Positions 1 through 11,494 of a stretch of DNA of 64,000 nucleotides are shown in pieces. The DNA is from Budvicia diplopodorum (GTDB taxonomy: Bacteria; Pseudomonadota; Gammaproteobacteria; Enterobacterales; Enterobacteriaceae): positions 1-64,000 of the forward strand of contig NZ_WOYF01000012.1 of NCBI RefSeq assembly GCF_009800925.1, given 5' to 3'. The position numbers were made by a program, and so were the translations under genes. Within the stretch, counting starts at the first letter, position 1. The number at the start of each line of letters is the position of its first letter. The notes under the pieces are model-generated. The model had not been told where the DNA came from. It saw only the letters and a list, made by a program, of their open reading frames with translations, and searched no databases.

Positions 1-140
<140 letters not shown>

Positions 141-149
141 TTACTCTAT

Positions 150-168
150 CCCCCTCTATCCGAGGGGG
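150..168 (-). promoter_or_regulatory. Stem-loop in the fusA-tuf intergenic space
   Basis: A perfect 7-bp GC-rich stem (CCCCCTC at 150-156 with GAGGGGG at 162-168, 5-base loop) lies between the fusA stop and the tuf start, about a dozen bases upstream of the tuf ribosome binding site on the minus strand. No U-run follows, so it is not an intrinsic terminator. It may modulate tuf translation or mRNA processing; that role is inference. Confidence 0.45.
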
Positions 169-195
169 ACTGGGATATTAATTTTTACCCGAGGC

Positions 196-2304
196 TTATT
201 TAGCCTTACGAGCTTCGATGATTGCTGTTGCAACGTTGTTTGGTGCTTCATTGTACTTCAAGAACTCCATAGAGTATGAAGCACGACCTTGAGACTGTGA
301 GCGCAGGTCGGTAGCATAACCAAACATTTCAGACAGTGGAACCTGAGCTCGGATAGTTTTACCCGTAGCAGTATCTTCCATGCCATCGATCATACCACGG
401 CGGCGGTTTAAGTCACCGATAACGTCGCCCATGTAATCTTCTGGCGTTTCAATTTCAACTTTCATGATTGGTTCCAGCAGAACTGGTTTAGCCTTCATGA
501 AGCCTTCTTTAAATGCCATAGATCCAGCGATTTTAAACGCAAGTTCCGAGGAGTCAACGTCATGGAAAGAACCGTCGAACAGCGAAACTTTCACGTCAAC
601 GATTGGATAGCCAGCCAGAACACCGCCTTTCAGCTGCTCCTGAACGCCTTTATCAACCGCAGGGATGAATTCTTTAGGAATTACACCACCAGAGATTTCG
701 TTGACGAACTCGTAACCTTTACCACCAGATGCCAGCGGCTCAATACGGATCCATACGTGACCGAATTGACCACGACCACCAGACTGTTTCGCGTGTTTAC
801 CTTCTTGCTCAACGGAAGCACGAATTGTTTCACGGTAAGCAACCTGTGGTTTACCCACATTAGCCTCAACGTTAAACTCACGACGCATACGATCAACAAG
901 AATGTCTAAGTGTAGCTCACCCATACCAGCGATAATGGTTTGACCTGATTCTTCATCACTCCAAACGCGGAATGATGGATCTTCTTGAGCCAGACGGCCC
1001 AGAGCAATACCCATTTTTTCTTGGTCAGCTTTAGTCTTCGGTTCAACTGCAACAGAGATTACTGGCTCTGGGAATTCCATGCGCTCAAGAATGATCGGAT
1101 GATCTTCGGCACACAGGGTATCACCAGTGGTAGAATATTTTAGGCCGATAGCGGCTGCGATATCACCAGCACAAACTTCTTTAATCTCTTCACGCTTGTT
1201 TGCGTGCATTTGAACGATACGACCAAAACGCTCACGCTTATCTTTCACTGAGTTCAGAACGGTATCGCCTGAATTAACAACGCCAGAGTAAACGCGGAAG
1301 AACGTCAGGTTACCAACAAACGGGTCGGTTGCAATTTTAAATGCTAATGCAGCAAACGGCTCTTTGTCGCTTGAATGACGAACAGCTGGAGTATCTTTAC
1401 CATCATTCAACATGCCGTTGATTGATTCAACGTCAGTTGGTGCAGGCAGATATTCAATAACTGCATCCAGCATTGCCTGTACGCCTTTATTTTTAAAGGC
1501 TGAACCACAGGTAACCAGAATAACTTCGTTATTCAGTACGCGCTGACGCAGAGCTTTCTTGATTTCTTCCTCAGTCAGCGTTTCGCCGCCCAAGTATTTA
1601 TCCATTAGCTCTTCTGAAGCTTCAGCTGCCGATTCAACTAGATTCTGGTGCCATTCTTCGGCCAGATCTTTCATGTCAGCAGGAATTTCTTCATATTGGA
1701 AAGTTACGCCCTGGTCTTCTTCATTCCAGTTAATAGCTTTCATTTTCACCAAGTCAATAACACCGGTGAATTTTTCTTCTGCGCCAATTGCCAATTGAAT
1801 TGGAACTGGGTTAGCAGCAAGACGACTTTTCAGTTGCCCAACGACGCGCAGGAAGTTCGCCCCCATACGGTCCATCTTATTAACGAACGCAATACGTGGA
1901 ACTTTATATTTGTTAGCTTGACGCCATACGGTTTCTGACTGTGGTTGAACGCCACCAACAGCACAATAAACCATTACTGCACCATCCAACACACGCATTG
2001 AACGTTCTACTTCGATCGTGAAGTCAACGTGTCCTGGGGTGTCGATGATATTAACGCGATGCGCATCAAACTGCTTAGCCATACCAGACCAGAACGCGGT
2101 GGTTGCAGCAGAAGTGATAGTAATACCACGCTCTTGCTCTTGTTCCATCCAGTCCATAGTCGCTGCGCCATCGTGCACTTCACCGATTTTATGGTTTACA
2201 CCGGTGTAGAACAGGATACGTTCGGTAGTGGTTGTTTTACCGGCATCAATGTGAGCACTGATACCAATATTACGATAACGCTCAATAGGAGTTATACGAG
2301 CCAT
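196..2304 (-). CDS. fusA: Elongation factor G
   Basis: EF-G is the translocase GTPase that moves tRNA-mRNA through the ribosome and, with RRF, recycles it. The 702-residue product matches the family length (704 in E. coli). G1 is visible as [13 protein letters not shown] near residues 17-29, G3 as DTPGH near residue 89, and G4 as NKMD near residue 143, followed by domains II-V ending in a Lys/Ala-rich tail. It starts at ATG 2304 and sits 92 bases downstream of rpsG and 67 upstream of tuf, in the str operon. No truncation or frameshift is seen. Confidence 0.99.
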   Translation of the reverse strand: MARITPIERYRNIGISAHIDAGKTTTTERILFYTGVNHKIGEVHDGAATMDWMEQEQERGITITSAATTAFWSGMAKQFDAHRVNIIDTPGHVDFTIEVERSMRVLDGAVMVYCAVGGVQPQSETVWRQANKYKVPRIAFVNKMDRMGANFLRVVGQLKSRLAANPVPIQLAIGAEEKFTGVIDLVKMKAINWNEEDQGVTFQYEEIPADMKDLAEEWHQNLVESAAEASEELMDKYLGGETLTEEEIKKALRQRVLNNEVILVTCGSAFKNKGVQAMLDAVIEYLPAPTDVESINGMLNDGKDTPAVRHSSDKEPFAALAFKIATDPFVGNLTFFRVYSGVVNSGDTVLNSVKDKRERFGRIVQMHANKREEIKEVCAGDIAAAIGLKYSTTGDTLCAEDHPIILERMEFPEPVISVAVEPKTKADQEKMGIALGRLAQEDPSFRVWSDEESGQTIIAGMGELHLDILVDRMRREFNVEANVGKPQVAYRETIRASVEQEGKHAKQSGGRGQFGHVWIRIEPLASGGKGYEFVNEISGGVIPKEFIPAVDKGVQEQLKGGVLAGYPIVDVKVSLFDGSFHDVDSSELAFKIAGSMAFKEGFMKAKPVLLEPIMKVEIETPEDYMGDVIGDLNRRRGMIDGMEDTATGKTIRAQVPLSEMFGYATDLRSQSQGRASYSMEFLKYNEAPNNVATAIIEARKAK

Positions 2305-2396
2305 TTTATTCCTCTATTACTAGGTCGTTCTTCAGATAACCCATGCGGGTCAACTTAAAAAGCGCCCGCATGGTTAGCATGACTACCGAAAAGGGA

Positions 2397-3467
<1,071 letters not shown>

Positions 3468-3606
3468 CTAACAGGACCATATATTTCTTATTTTGTTTAA
3501 TATCGCTGGATAATATGGCGAATAACAAAAGAAAAGCCCGATTGGTTATCTCATATCTTGTATTTAGAACTAATGAATAATGTTTTATCACGTTTCAAAT
3601 GGCGTT

Positions 3607-3894
3607 CTACCAAAACATCTGCTGTCGGTGATGAGTAGTGAGTTCCACAAAACCAGTATAGTTAATCAATTTGATATGACCATCTACCCTATGTTGCAAC
3701 CCTCTGGCTAGAATATCTTCGCTTAAGGCGTATACCGGAACACCCATATTTAAAAGCGATGAAAGGAGCCGATTTCCAGAAACTACGGACGTTACGCCAT
3801 CTTGAAGCAGCAGGATACCATCGTTGCTTCCAATGCTTTGCAGCAACGCATCAATATCAATTTGGTATAAAGAGTGTGATACGGTATGCAGCAC
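3607..3894 (-). CDS. tusB: Sulfurtransferase complex subunit TusB
   Basis: TusB is part of the TusBCD heterohexamer that passes persulfide sulfur from TusA to TusE and MnmA for 2-thiolation of the wobble uridine (mnm5s2U34) in tRNA. The 95-residue protein begins MLHTVSHSLYQ and has the DsrH-like fold signature LLLQDGV; the family is about 95 residues. It follows tusC after 9 bases. The operon order tusD-tusC-tusB upstream of rpsL is the standard enterobacterial arrangement. Confidence 0.93.
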   Translation of the reverse strand: MLHTVSHSLYQIDIDALLQSIGSNDGILLLQDGVTSVVSGNRLLSSLLNMGVPVYALSEDILARGLQHRVDGHIKLINYTGFVELTTHHRQQMFW

Positions 3895-3903
3895 GGATAT
3901 TCC

Positions 3904-4263
3904 TTAAAAAGTAAGAACAACGTCATAAGAAGACAGCCGCTCTCGCATCTGTTGGCTATTTAAGCGCTCGGCATCCAGCACCAGATCGATATCATGGCTC
4001 AATCCTCTAACGCATAAAGAATCGGTACAGATGAAGCAATCATCGATATCATACAAAGCCAGCACGCCAAATGTCGCTATGTAATTACGCGATAATATAG
4101 TTTCAGGCTGCTGCTGAGTCAAAAGCTGGAACACACCGTCAGACAGAAAAAATAACCCAATATCCTCGGTCAAGGCTGACGTAGCCAAAACGGCATCCAA
4201 ACCCTCTCGCCCACCGGAAGTGCCGTGTGGAGCATGAGTAAAGACAAAAGCAATCTTCTTCAT
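3904..4263 (-). CDS. tusC: Sulfurtransferase complex subunit TusC
   Basis: TusC is the DsrF-like structural subunit of the TusBCD sulfur relay. The 119-residue product begins [14 protein letters not shown] and carries the [17 protein letters not shown] segment typical of TusC. It lies 13 bases downstream of tusD and 9 upstream of tusB, clearly co-transcribed. Confidence 0.94.
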   Translation of the reverse strand: MKKIAFVFTHAPHGTSGGREGLDAVLATSALTEDIGLFFLSDGVFQLLTQQQPETILSRNYIATFGVLALYDIDDCFICTDSLCVRGLSHDIDLVLDAERLNSQQMRERLSSYDVVLTF

Positions 4264-4276
4264 TATTATTGGCTAC

Positions 4277-4672
4277 CTAAAACTGAATCACACGGTCACA
4301 GGTCAGCATAGCTTCAGCCAATGCGCCTAGGCCACTCAGCATAAATCCCGACTGTAAATTGGCGCTTGTTAATGCCTGACGTAATTCTGCTTCCTGCCGA
4401 TCGATCACGCCACGCCTTAAGGCGGCAGCGATACAGACATTCAGAATGATGTCCTGTTGTTCAGCCAGCCTTTGCCACGCCCTGACTAAATCAAATTCAT
4501 CACTGGCCGGTGAGGCTAACTGATTCGCGTTATGGATACCCTCACGATAGAAAAAAATGCTGTCTATCTGATGCCCTTCTTGAACTAAAGCCTGAGAAAA
4601 CTGATAAGCACTGGTTGCCTGCTGAGTTCCATATGCAGGCCCGGTAACTAGCAGAACATAACGCAATTTCAC
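4277..4672 (-). CDS. tusD: Sulfurtransferase complex subunit TusD
   Basis: TusD is the DsrE-like subunit that carries the catalytic persulfide cysteine of TusBCD. In this 131-residue protein the segment [13 protein letters not shown] places a cysteine at residue 80, equivalent to the E. coli active-site Cys78. Its start codon overlaps the yheO stop by 4 bases, indicating translational coupling with that gene. Confidence 0.95.
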   Translation of the reverse strand: MKLRYVLLVTGPAYGTQQATSAYQFSQALVQEGHQIDSIFFYREGIHNANQLASPASDEFDLVRAWQRLAEQQDIILNVCIAAALRRGVIDRQEAELRQALTSANLQSGFMLSGLGALAEAMLTCDRVIQF

Positions 4673-5382
4673 CGCTCGTTTCCTGAAAAGTCACCGTTTT
4701 TAAACTGACGGATATAAAGATATACCGTATGTTTTGAAATGTTCAGACGATCGGCGACCTGATTAATAGAATCTTTAATATCAAAAATACCTTTTTCATA
4801 AAGATTAAGGACAATCTGGCGATTCTTAGCATTATTGGATACGTTACGATCGGCATTAATCTCTTCAATACTGAATTCAAGAGTTTGAGCAACCAGATCG
4901 TCAACCGATGACGCAAAGTTCACATTCGAATGGACGTCATTGGTTTCAGGCGGTAAAAATGTCTGCATAATTTGGGAGAAAGGCACGTCGAGATTCATAT
5001 TGATGCAAAGCAGGCCAATCACGCGGCGATCTTTATTACGTATAGCTATCGTCAGTGACTTCATTAATGAGCCACTTTTTGCCCGGGTAAAATAAGCTTT
5101 AGAAACGCTACTGTCATCATGAGACATTGCATGCAACATGCGAAGCGCCATGTCAGTAATGGGAGATCCTATTTTACGACCGGTATGCTCGCCGTTAGCA
5201 ATACGCACCGCTGAACATTTTAAATCGTCAAGGGAGTGTAGGACTATCTCGCAATGGGAGCCAATCAGCATTGCTAGCCCATCAACCACTGACTCATACG
5301 ACTTGAGGATTTGGTGATCCTCAGAAGAAAATGGTTTTTCATCCAAAGGTTCATACTCGCTTGATAGTTCCGAACTCGGCAT
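4669..5382 (-). CDS. yheO: YheO family PAS-like / HTH transcriptional regulator
   Basis: The 237-residue protein has an N-terminal PAS-like YheO domain (about residues 25-140; motif [14 protein letters not shown]) and a C-terminal helix-turn-helix (about 190-230, [23 protein letters not shown]). In E. coli yheO also precedes tusDCB. The physiological signal is not known to me; linkage suggests control of, or co-expression with, tRNA thiolation genes. The C-terminal HTH looks intact. Confidence 0.9.
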   Translation of the reverse strand: MPSSELSSEYEPLDEKPFSSEDHQILKSYESVVDGLAMLIGSHCEIVLHSLDDLKCSAVRIANGEHTGRKIGSPITDMALRMLHAMSHDDSSVSKAYFTRAKSGSLMKSLTIAIRNKDRRVIGLLCINMNLDVPFSQIMQTFLPPETNDVHSNVNFASSVDDLVAQTLEFSIEEINADRNVSNNAKNRQIVLNLYEKGIFDIKDSINQVADRLNISKHTVYLYIRQFKNGDFSGNER

Positions 5383-5494
5383 TGCCCTTTCTCCAAAAAT
5401 TTAGTCTATGTTGGTCCTCAGACAAAAAAGAAACCTGGAGACTTTTTTCAATAAGTCATTCTACTCTAACAAATACCACAATAACTCAGTAAAT

Positions 5495-5527
5495 AAAAAA
5501 ACCGCAGGATTTCTCTTGCGGTTTTTT
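5495..5527 (-). terminator. Intrinsic terminator of fkpA
   Basis: The inverted repeat AAAAAACCGCA...TGCGGTTTTTT, with an internal loop, lies 18 bases after the fkpA stop on the minus strand and ends in a run of T. A/T runs on both sides mean it may work in both directions. Confidence 0.85.
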
Positions 5528-5545
5528 ATGGTTCAGTCGGAGGAC

Positions 5546-6331
5546 TTATTTAGGCTCTGGCGCTTTAACTTCTGCTTTAATGTCTAAAAGCTCAACGTCA
5601 AATACCAAAGTTGAACCCACAGGAATGCCGTCTACTGCATTATCGCCGTAGGCTAAATCTGCAGGAATAACTAACTTGATTTTACCGCCTTTCTTAACGT
5701 GCTTCAGGCCTTCAGTCCAGCCAGGGATCACGCCGTCTAGACGGAAAGTCGCAGGCTGGCCTCGGGTATAAGAGCTATCAAACTCAGTACCGTCAACTAA
5801 GCTACCTTTGTAGTTAACCACAACGGTGTCACTGCTCTTTGGCGCATTACCAGTACCAGCGGCTTCCACTTTATACATCAAGCCAGATTCAGTTTTCTTA
5901 ACGCCAGCCTCTTTTACGAATTTAGCGCTGAACTCTGCACCCTCATTTTTGGCTTTCTCTGCTGCTTGTACCTTAATACGCTCTTCGAATGTCTGTAAAG
6001 ACTGCTCAATTTCATTATTACCTAGCTTACTTTTGTTAGCGAAAGAGTCTTCGAAGCCCGCCTGAATTTGAGTACGATCTAAGACAACGCCTAATTTATC
6101 CTGCTCTTTCAGTGAGTTATTAATATAACCACCTAAAGACGCACCCAGCGCATAGGCTGCTTTTTGATCTTCACTTGCAAACTTTTCCGGAGATGTCGCA
6201 TCTGCAGGCGTAGTTGCTACGGGTGCCGCTATCGCTGGAGTTTCTGCTTTAGGCTTTGCTTCTTCGGCCATCGCACCAGTTGCCAAAGCCATGGTAGTGG
6301 CTAATAGCGTTATTTTAAATAATGATCTCAT
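5546..6331 (-). CDS. fkpA: Periplasmic FKBP-type peptidyl-prolyl isomerase / chaperone FkpA
   Basis: FkpA folds envelope proteins in the periplasm as a V-shaped dimer. The 261-residue precursor (E. coli 270) has a signal peptide ending in ATGAMA at residue 22, an Ala/Pro-rich linker, an FKBP_N dimerisation region (about 50-140) and an FKBP domain (about 150-252). The isomerase pocket residues are all present: Tyr174, Phe184-Asp185, Phe196, Val201-Ile202, Trp205, Tyr228, Phe244. It is followed by its own terminator and preceded, on the same strand 224 bases upstream, by a degenerate paralogue. Confidence 0.96.
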   Translation of the reverse strand: MRSLFKITLLATTMALATGAMAEEAKPKAETPAIAAPVATTPADATSPEKFASEDQKAAYALGASLGGYINNSLKEQDKLGVVLDRTQIQAGFEDSFANKSKLGNNEIEQSLQTFEERIKVQAAEKAKNEGAEFSAKFVKEAGVKKTESGLMYKVEAAGTGNAPKSSDTVVVNYKGSLVDGTEFDSSYTRGQPATFRLDGVIPGWTEGLKHVKKGGKIKLVIPADLAYGDNAVDGIPVGSTLVFDVELLDIKAEVKAPEPK

Positions 6332-6555
6332 CTACTTCTCCAGTGATAGAAAAATGTTCCACAGTAAAAAATTAAAATCCAAACGTTAAATATAAGGTTC
6401 TTGATTCAACGAATTTATGTTCGACAGTAAAAATAGAATTGGTTCATGACAATAGTTGCTTTATTAGTCAGGAATCACTTTACATATCATTCAAGTCAAT
6501 AACTCAGCAAAAACCCAAGTAAATGACACCGCAGCAGTTGCTCATGCATGAGTAA

Positions 6556-7560
6556 TTACTTAGATTTACTGCTATTAGCCTGCAATACTCTAATTTCAAA
6601 AATCAGAGTCGCGTTTGGTGGAATTTTCGGTAAGGCACCTTTAGGTCCGTATCCCTGCTCAGAAGGCACAACCAGTTTGATCTCACCCCCTCTTCCTGCC
6701 AGTTGAATACCGCTGCGCAGAGCAGGAATGACATCACTGACTTTTAACGTAATTGGCTGAGCCGTTTTCTCAAATGTCTGGCCGCTCACCAACGTACCGA
6801 CCAGTTCAATCTCAACAACATCAGTTGCTTTAATTGCAGCACCGCTACCCTGGGTGATAATCAAATAAAGTAAACCTGACCTACTTTTTTTCACGCCATC
6901 TTGCTGTGCAAATTCAGCCTGATAAGCACGACCTATTTCTAATTCACGCTGGGACTCTTGCTCGAATTTAGCTTGATTCAGAATATTAACCTGCTCATCA
7001 AAGGCAGACATGGTTTTTTGGATAGTTGCATCATCCATCTTTATATCTTTCTTAAATGCATCAACAATACCGGCAATAACGATTTGAGGATCTAAGGTGA
7101 TATGCAGTTTTTGCTGCTGAACCATATTTTCTTGTAGATATCGGGCTAAGGTAACGCCACTGGCATAAGCGCGCTTTTGCTCTTCGCTATCCAGAGTAAA
7201 TTTTACCGGTGCCAGCGCCGATGTTTCTAGCTCTTTGCTTACAGGGGTTGCAACCGGAAGAGTGTTTTTAGCATCTGGAGATGCTTGAAGCGCGTCAGCA
7301 GAAGCTGCAGGCGCTTGAACAGCCGATGTCGTTGCCGTCTCGGTTACGAGTTTGTCAGTAGTGGATGCCGCCACCGGAGCATTCACTTGCTGTGCGCTAT
7401 TTCCTTCGGTTGATGACTTGAGCGGCTGTTCCGCTTGAACGGCCTCTGGGGCATTTTGCTCTTTATTATCAACAGCCTGATTTGCAAATGTGCTAAATAC
7501 AGGAAGCGTAAACAGAACCACCCCGGCTGCATACAGCTGCTTAGTAAAAAAAGACATCAA
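6556..7560 (-). CDS. Second FkpA-like exported FKBP protein with degenerate isomerase pocket and long linker
   Basis: The 334-residue product has an N-terminal signal-type segment (residues 1-26), then a roughly 90-residue low-complexity region rich in Ala, Thr, Pro, Gln and Ser (about 30-118). This is followed by an FKBP_N-like helical region (about 120-215) and an FKBP domain (about 225-326). Alignment by eye to the neighbouring FkpA shows the Tyr174 position is Leu253, Asp185 is Glu264, Phe196 is Leu272 and Trp205 is Leu281, with three residues missing from the loop between them. Val-Ile, Tyr304 and Phe321 are kept. It therefore looks like a tandem duplicate that kept dimerisation/chaperone parts but probably has weak or no prolyl isomerase activity. 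It is divergent from slyX. E. coli has no such gene at this place. Confidence 0.88.
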   Translation of the reverse strand: MMSFFTKQLYAAGVVLFTLPVFSTFANQAVDNKEQNAPEAVQAEQPLKSSTEGNSAQQVNAPVAASTTDKLVTETATTSAVQAPAASADALQASPDAKNTLPVATPVSKELETSALAPVKFTLDSEEQKRAYASGVTLARYLQENMVQQQKLHITLDPQIVIAGIVDAFKKDIKMDDATIQKTMSAFDEQVNILNQAKFEQESQRELEIGRAYQAEFAQQDGVKKSRSGLLYLIITQGSGAAIKATDVVEIELVGTLVSGQTFEKTAQPITLKVSDVIPALRSGIQLAGRGGEIKLVVPSEQGYGPKGALPKIPPNATLIFEIRVLQANSSKSK

Positions 7561-7702
7561 TATATTCCTCGTGTTTCATTGTAGAATAAAGCTATCAATG
7601 TTCATTTCTGCCGCCATCACAAAGTATGGTAGCTCCTTAATGAATGTGCACATTAATATCATATTCACCGTACAAGATTAATCATTATTCACCGGGGACA
7701 AG

Positions 7703-7930
7703 ATGCCAAAGATGGACACTGACGAACTACTACAACGCTTAGAGTTATTGGAAAGCAGACAAGCTTTCCAAGAAGTGACTATCGAAGATCTGAATCAAAC
7801 AATCATCCAGCATCAATGGGAAATCACGAAACTCCGCGAACAGTTACGATTACTGACCGATAAACTAAAAGCATCACAACCATCGATGATTGCATCACAG
7901 TCAGAAGAAGTTCCACCGCCACACTACTAA
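7703..7930 (+). CDS. slyX: SlyX family small coiled-coil protein
   Basis: This 75-residue protein has a heptad-like helix ([20 protein letters not shown], then LNQTI) followed by a Pro-rich tail ending PPPHY, the classic SlyX signature. Its biochemical function is unknown. It sits between fkpA-type genes and slyD, as in E. coli, and is followed by a bidirectional terminator shared with slyD. Confidence 0.93.
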   Translation: MPKMDTDELLQRLELLESRQAFQEVTIEDLNQTIIQHQWEITKLREQLRLLTDKLKASQPSMIASQSEEVPPPHY

Positions 7931-7955
7931 CTCTCTTTAACGGTTAAACGTTAAC

Positions 7956-7988
7956 AAAAATGGCAGCTTTAATAAGCTGCCATTTTTT
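7956..7988. terminator. Bidirectional terminator between slyX and slyD
   Basis: The inverted repeat AAAATGGCAGCTT / AAGCTGCCATTTT has a tight loop and A-run/T-run flanks, between two convergent genes. It can terminate both. Confidence 0.9.
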
Positions 7989-8005
7989 CAGTTTACCGAG
8001 GGAAA

Positions 8006-8638
8006 TTAATGGCTACAGCCACATCCGCCGTTACCTTTTCCACCACAACCGCCAGCACCATGTTCATAGCCGTGATCGTGGTCATGGTCGTGCCCACCGC
8101 CACCGCAGCAACCGCCGCCTTCGCCGTGTTCATGACCGTGACCGCCACAGCAGCCACCTTCGCTGTGGTCATGTTCACCATGTACATGACCATGAGCTAA
8201 CTCTTCTTCGGTTGCTTCACGAATAGCGATAACTTCAACGTTGAAATTCAGATTCTGGCCAGCCAACATATGGTTTCCGTCAACCACTACGTGGTCGTCT
8301 TCAACTGCTGTAATTTCAACGGGAACCGGACCCTGATCGGTATCAGCTAAAAAGCGCATACCAACCTGAAGCTCTTCAACGCCCATAAAAACGTCTTTAG
8401 GAACGCGTTGAACCAGCACGTCATCATAGTTGCCGTATGCTTCATTGGCAGGAACAAAAACATCAAAGCGATCGCCAACGCTATGTTCTTCTAATGCTTT
8501 TTCTAAGCCAGCAATCAAAGAGCCATGTCCATGCAGATAATCCAACGGTGCACTCACCGGAGATTCATCAACTAATACGCCATCTTCTGTACGAACCTGA
8601 TACGCCAGGCTGACCACTAGGTCTTTTGCTACTTTCAT
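8006..8638 (-). CDS. slyD: FKBP-type peptidyl-prolyl isomerase and metallochaperone SlyD
   Basis: SlyD is a cytoplasmic FKBP with an inserted IF chaperone domain, and delivers nickel to hydrogenase maturation. The 210-residue protein starts MKVAKDLVVSLAYQV. The FKBP core is split by the IF flap (about residues 70-130), and the C-terminal tail from about residue 148 is an extreme His/Gly/Cys-rich metal-binding stretch (HGHVHGEHDHSEGGCCGGHG onward, ending GCGCSH). E. coli SlyD is 196 residues, so the tail here is slightly longer. Its starting context is preceded by AGGAGTAATC. Confidence 0.97.
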   Translation of the reverse strand: MKVAKDLVVSLAYQVRTEDGVLVDESPVSAPLDYLHGHGSLIAGLEKALEEHSVGDRFDVFVPANEAYGNYDDVLVQRVPKDVFMGVEELQVGMRFLADTDQGPVPVEITAVEDDHVVVDGNHMLAGQNLNFNVEVIAIREATEEELAHGHVHGEHDHSEGGCCGGHGHEHGEGGGCCGGGGHDHDHDHGYEHGAGGCGGKGNGGCGCSH

Positions 8639-8787
8639 GATTACTCCTAACCGTTGAAACTAAATTTCCGCTGATTGTAGCTGAAATCAACGGCGCTGTA
8701 CTCACTGAGATAAAAATTTAGGCAACTTTATATTACTAAGTATGATGAATGTCGAATATTCATTTACGTTAATCTGCGATGCAGCCA

Positions 8788-10629
8788 TCACTCTAAAGCG
8801 TCATGCTGATTGTCTTGAATCTCTTCATCGAAATCCCAACCGTCAGACAGCTTGCTCTCATGCTGCATCTCACGCTGAAAAAGACTTTCCAACTCACGCC
8901 GGGCTTCTGCAACTCGGGATATCTGTTGAACTTCGCCCTGACGATTAGGCGCTAACTCGCGCAACATATTCTCATCTAGGCGCTTAAAGTGTTGCTGAGC
9001 GCGATAAGCCTGATGAGGGTGCATGCCTAGATTAATTAGCGCCTTACGACTTAACTCTAGCGCACTGGCAAATGTCTCACGGGCCAGTAGTTCCACGCCC
9101 ACGTTTAATAGCTCATGGGCTTCAACCCGCCCTCTGGCGCGTGCAAGAATAGATAAATTAGGAAAATATTGCTGACATAGTCGAACAATAATCATGGTCT
9201 CTTCTGGCAAATCGCTGGCAATAATAATGGCTTTTGCCTTTTCGGCTCCCGCAGCCCTGAGAAGTTCCAGCTCGGTTGCGTCACCGTAGTAAACCTTATA
9301 CCCATAGCTTCGCAATATACTCACCTGACTGACGTCCCGCTCTAGCACGGTCAGGCGAATTTCATTGGCCATTAATAACCGACCCACTACCTGCCCAAAG
9401 CGCCCAAAACCAATGATAATCACCTGAGGTTCATCATCTTCTACGTCCGCTTCTTGAGCACCTTCGTCGGGCTGGTTATAGCGTCGCGCTAAAATTCTAT
9501 CGACGAGCTGCATCAGCAAAGGCGTCGTCATCATAGAAATCGTCACCACAACCAATAACATGGCTATTTGGTCGACGTTAAATATCTTTTGGGCCTGAGC
9601 CGCAGCAAAAAGCACAAAGGCAAATTCTCCACCCTGGCTTAATACCGCGGAAAACTGTAACCGTTCGGAGCGTTTAATGCCGAAACTACGGGACAGCACA
9701 TACAATACGACGCCTTTAACCAGCAATAAAATAAAGACACCGGCCAAAACCTGCAAAATATGAGAGTAGAACACGCCAAGATTCAGAACCATGCCGACCG
9801 AGATGAAAAATAGCCCCAGCAGTAGCCCTTTGAACGGTTCGATCGCGACTTCTAATTCATGCTGATATTCACTTTCAGCCAACAGTACTCCCGCAAGGAA
9901 CGTTCCTAATGCCATAGAAAAGCCAATCTCTTGCATTAGCACTGCGGCACCTAACACAACTAACAAAGCGGTCGCGGTAAAAACTTCGCGAATGCCCGAC
10001 GAGGCTACGTAGCGGAAAAGAGGTTTCAATAAATAGCGACAGCCGAGAACTAATATAGCCAGCCCCAACACCTTACTGAGAATCGTAAACCAGTCCGCAT
10101 CACCATTCCCCTTCCCCGCAAGAATAGGAACTAACGCTAACGCGGGAACAACGGCCATATCCTGAAACAGCAAAACGGCAAAACCAGCCTGGCCGCCTTC
10201 ATTCCCCTGCATACCCTTTTCTTTCATCAGTTGCAGCGCCATTGCTGTTGATGACATAGATAACCCAAGAGCGCCAACAATCGCCGCGGAAAAACCAAAA
10301 CCGGCCCAGTAAAGCAAACCGCACAGAATAGCCGCGGTTAACAGGACCTGAGCGGTTCCCAGCCCAAAAATAGGCTTTCTCATCTTCCAGAGCTTCGCCG
10401 GATTAAGTTCCAGACCGATGACAAACAGCAGTAGCACCACGCCCATCTCAGAAAAATGCAGGATTTCATCCACATCATTGATCAGCCTGAATCCCCACGG
10501 GCCAATGACGATGCCCGCAATTAAATAGCCCAAAACGGCGCCAATCCCCAACCGACGGGCAAGAGGCACCATTAAAACGGCCACGAACAGGAAAAGTAAT
10601 ACGGCAATCAACTGCGGAGACGTTTCCAT
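8788..10629 (-). CDS. kefB: Glutathione-regulated potassium-efflux antiporter KefB
   Basis: KefB is an inner-membrane K+/H+ antiporter of the CPA2 family, kept closed by glutathione and opened by glutathione adducts to acidify and protect the cell during electrophile stress. The 613-residue protein has about 12 hydrophobic segments (residues 5-375), then an RCK/TrkA-N domain with the Rossmann motif [13 protein letters not shown] near residue 408, and a C-terminal acidic tail. Its ATG overlaps the kefG stop by one base (TAATG), so the two are coupled. KefB (rather than KefC) is favoured because of linkage to kefG and slyD. Confidence 0.95.
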   Translation of the reverse strand: METSPQLIAVLLFLFVAVLMVPLARRLGIGAVLGYLIAGIVIGPWGFRLINDVDEILHFSEMGVVLLLFVIGLELNPAKLWKMRKPIFGLGTAQVLLTAAILCGLLYWAGFGFSAAIVGALGLSMSSTAMALQLMKEKGMQGNEGGQAGFAVLLFQDMAVVPALALVPILAGKGNGDADWFTILSKVLGLAILVLGCRYLLKPLFRYVASSGIREVFTATALLVVLGAAVLMQEIGFSMALGTFLAGVLLAESEYQHELEVAIEPFKGLLLGLFFISVGMVLNLGVFYSHILQVLAGVFILLLVKGVVLYVLSRSFGIKRSERLQFSAVLSQGGEFAFVLFAAAQAQKIFNVDQIAMLLVVVTISMMTTPLLMQLVDRILARRYNQPDEGAQEADVEDDEPQVIIIGFGRFGQVVGRLLMANEIRLTVLERDVSQVSILRSYGYKVYYGDATELELLRAAGAEKAKAIIIASDLPEETMIIVRLCQQYFPNLSILARARGRVEAHELLNVGVELLARETFASALELSRKALINLGMHPHQAYRAQQHFKRLDENMLRELAPNRQGEVQQISRVAEARRELESLFQREMQHESKLSDGWDFDEEIQDNQHDALE

Positions 10630-11180
10630 TATTCAATCTCCTCAGTCAGTGATGAATTCAGCCACTGAGCGTATTCAAGCGCATGCTGCTGTAGTTCAGT
10701 TCCCTCAATTCGCCGCGCTCGGTAAACGATCAGTGGAGAAACCCACACCATACCGCAAGCTTTGGCCATAATTTTGAACGGCAATAAAATATCGTCCAGT
10801 GAATAGCCCACAACGCCACCGGTTTGATAGCTGGCTTCAGTCGCTCCCGCAGTGACAACCAGACGAAACGTTTTACCCGAAAGTTCACTGGCCCCTAAGC
10901 TACCGGTAAACTGTAGGTTCAGAACCCGATCGATCCACTCTTTCATCAACGCCGGACAGCTATAGGTATGAATGGGAAACTGGAATACGATAGTGTCATG
11001 CTCTCTGAGCATTTGATGTTCCCGATGAACATTGATGAAAAAATCGGGGTAATAAGCATAGAGGTCACGGACAATAACGTTATCCAGATTTCTGACAACC
11101 TTTAATAAGGCCCGGTTCGCTACCGAACGTTTTGGTTCAGGATGAGCATATAAAATAAGAGCCTTGGGTAATTGCGACAT
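10629..11180 (-). CDS. kefG: KefG, ancillary flavodoxin-fold subunit of the KefB efflux system
   Basis: KefG is an NAD(P)H quinone-oxidoreductase-like protein needed for full KefB activity. The 183-residue product has the flavodoxin-2 fold: [17 protein letters not shown] near the N-terminus, [19 protein letters not shown] for the flavin site and a central [14 protein letters not shown] loop. It is translationally coupled to kefB by a one-base overlap and is the promoter-proximal gene of the pair. Confidence 0.95.
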   Translation of the reverse strand: MSQLPKALILYAHPEPKRSVANRALLKVVRNLDNVIVRDLYAYYPDFFINVHREHQMLREHDTIVFQFPIHTYSCPALMKEWIDRVLNLQFTGSLGASELSGKTFRLVVTAGATEASYQTGGVVGYSLDDILLPFKIMAKACGMVWVSPLIVYRARRIEGTELQQHALEYAQWLNSSLTEEIE

Positions 11181-11494
11181 TTTTGCTTCCCCTAAACATC
11201 GTCATCATTAGAATTTTCCGCTACCATGCATGACCTATAAATTACCAGCGACAGAAACTGCAGTGACATATCATCGCCGCACACGGTAAGTTTAGTTAAA
11301 GTATTCGCATGTTGATAAATGATAGCATTGAAAAATAGGCTTTTATTAAAAAACTGATTTCTTTATCCGAAACCCGATCGGTTCGGAAAAGCGCTTTTAT
11401 CAATAAACGGTTAGCGGCAATAAACCAAGGCCAAATCAGGTCCGTTGCCCTTCCGATTAATAACCCACTGACTGATAACCTGATACGTGGCCCT
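11181..11494. other. Divergent intergenic region kefG / yheS (314 bases), no gene seen
   Basis: This holds the promoters for kefGB (minus) and yheS (plus). An open minus-strand frame enters it from within yheS but has no family similarity. I see no convincing operator, repeat or RNA gene. Confidence 0.5.

Noticed and set aside
8009-8226. Small ORFs opposite the slyD His-rich tail
   Set aside because: Low-complexity mirror frames of a repetitive metal-binding tail; no start context or family similarity.
8742-8948. Small plus-strand ORF at the kefB 3' end
   Set aside because: Lies mainly antisense to kefB codons; composition follows kefB and no family is recognised.
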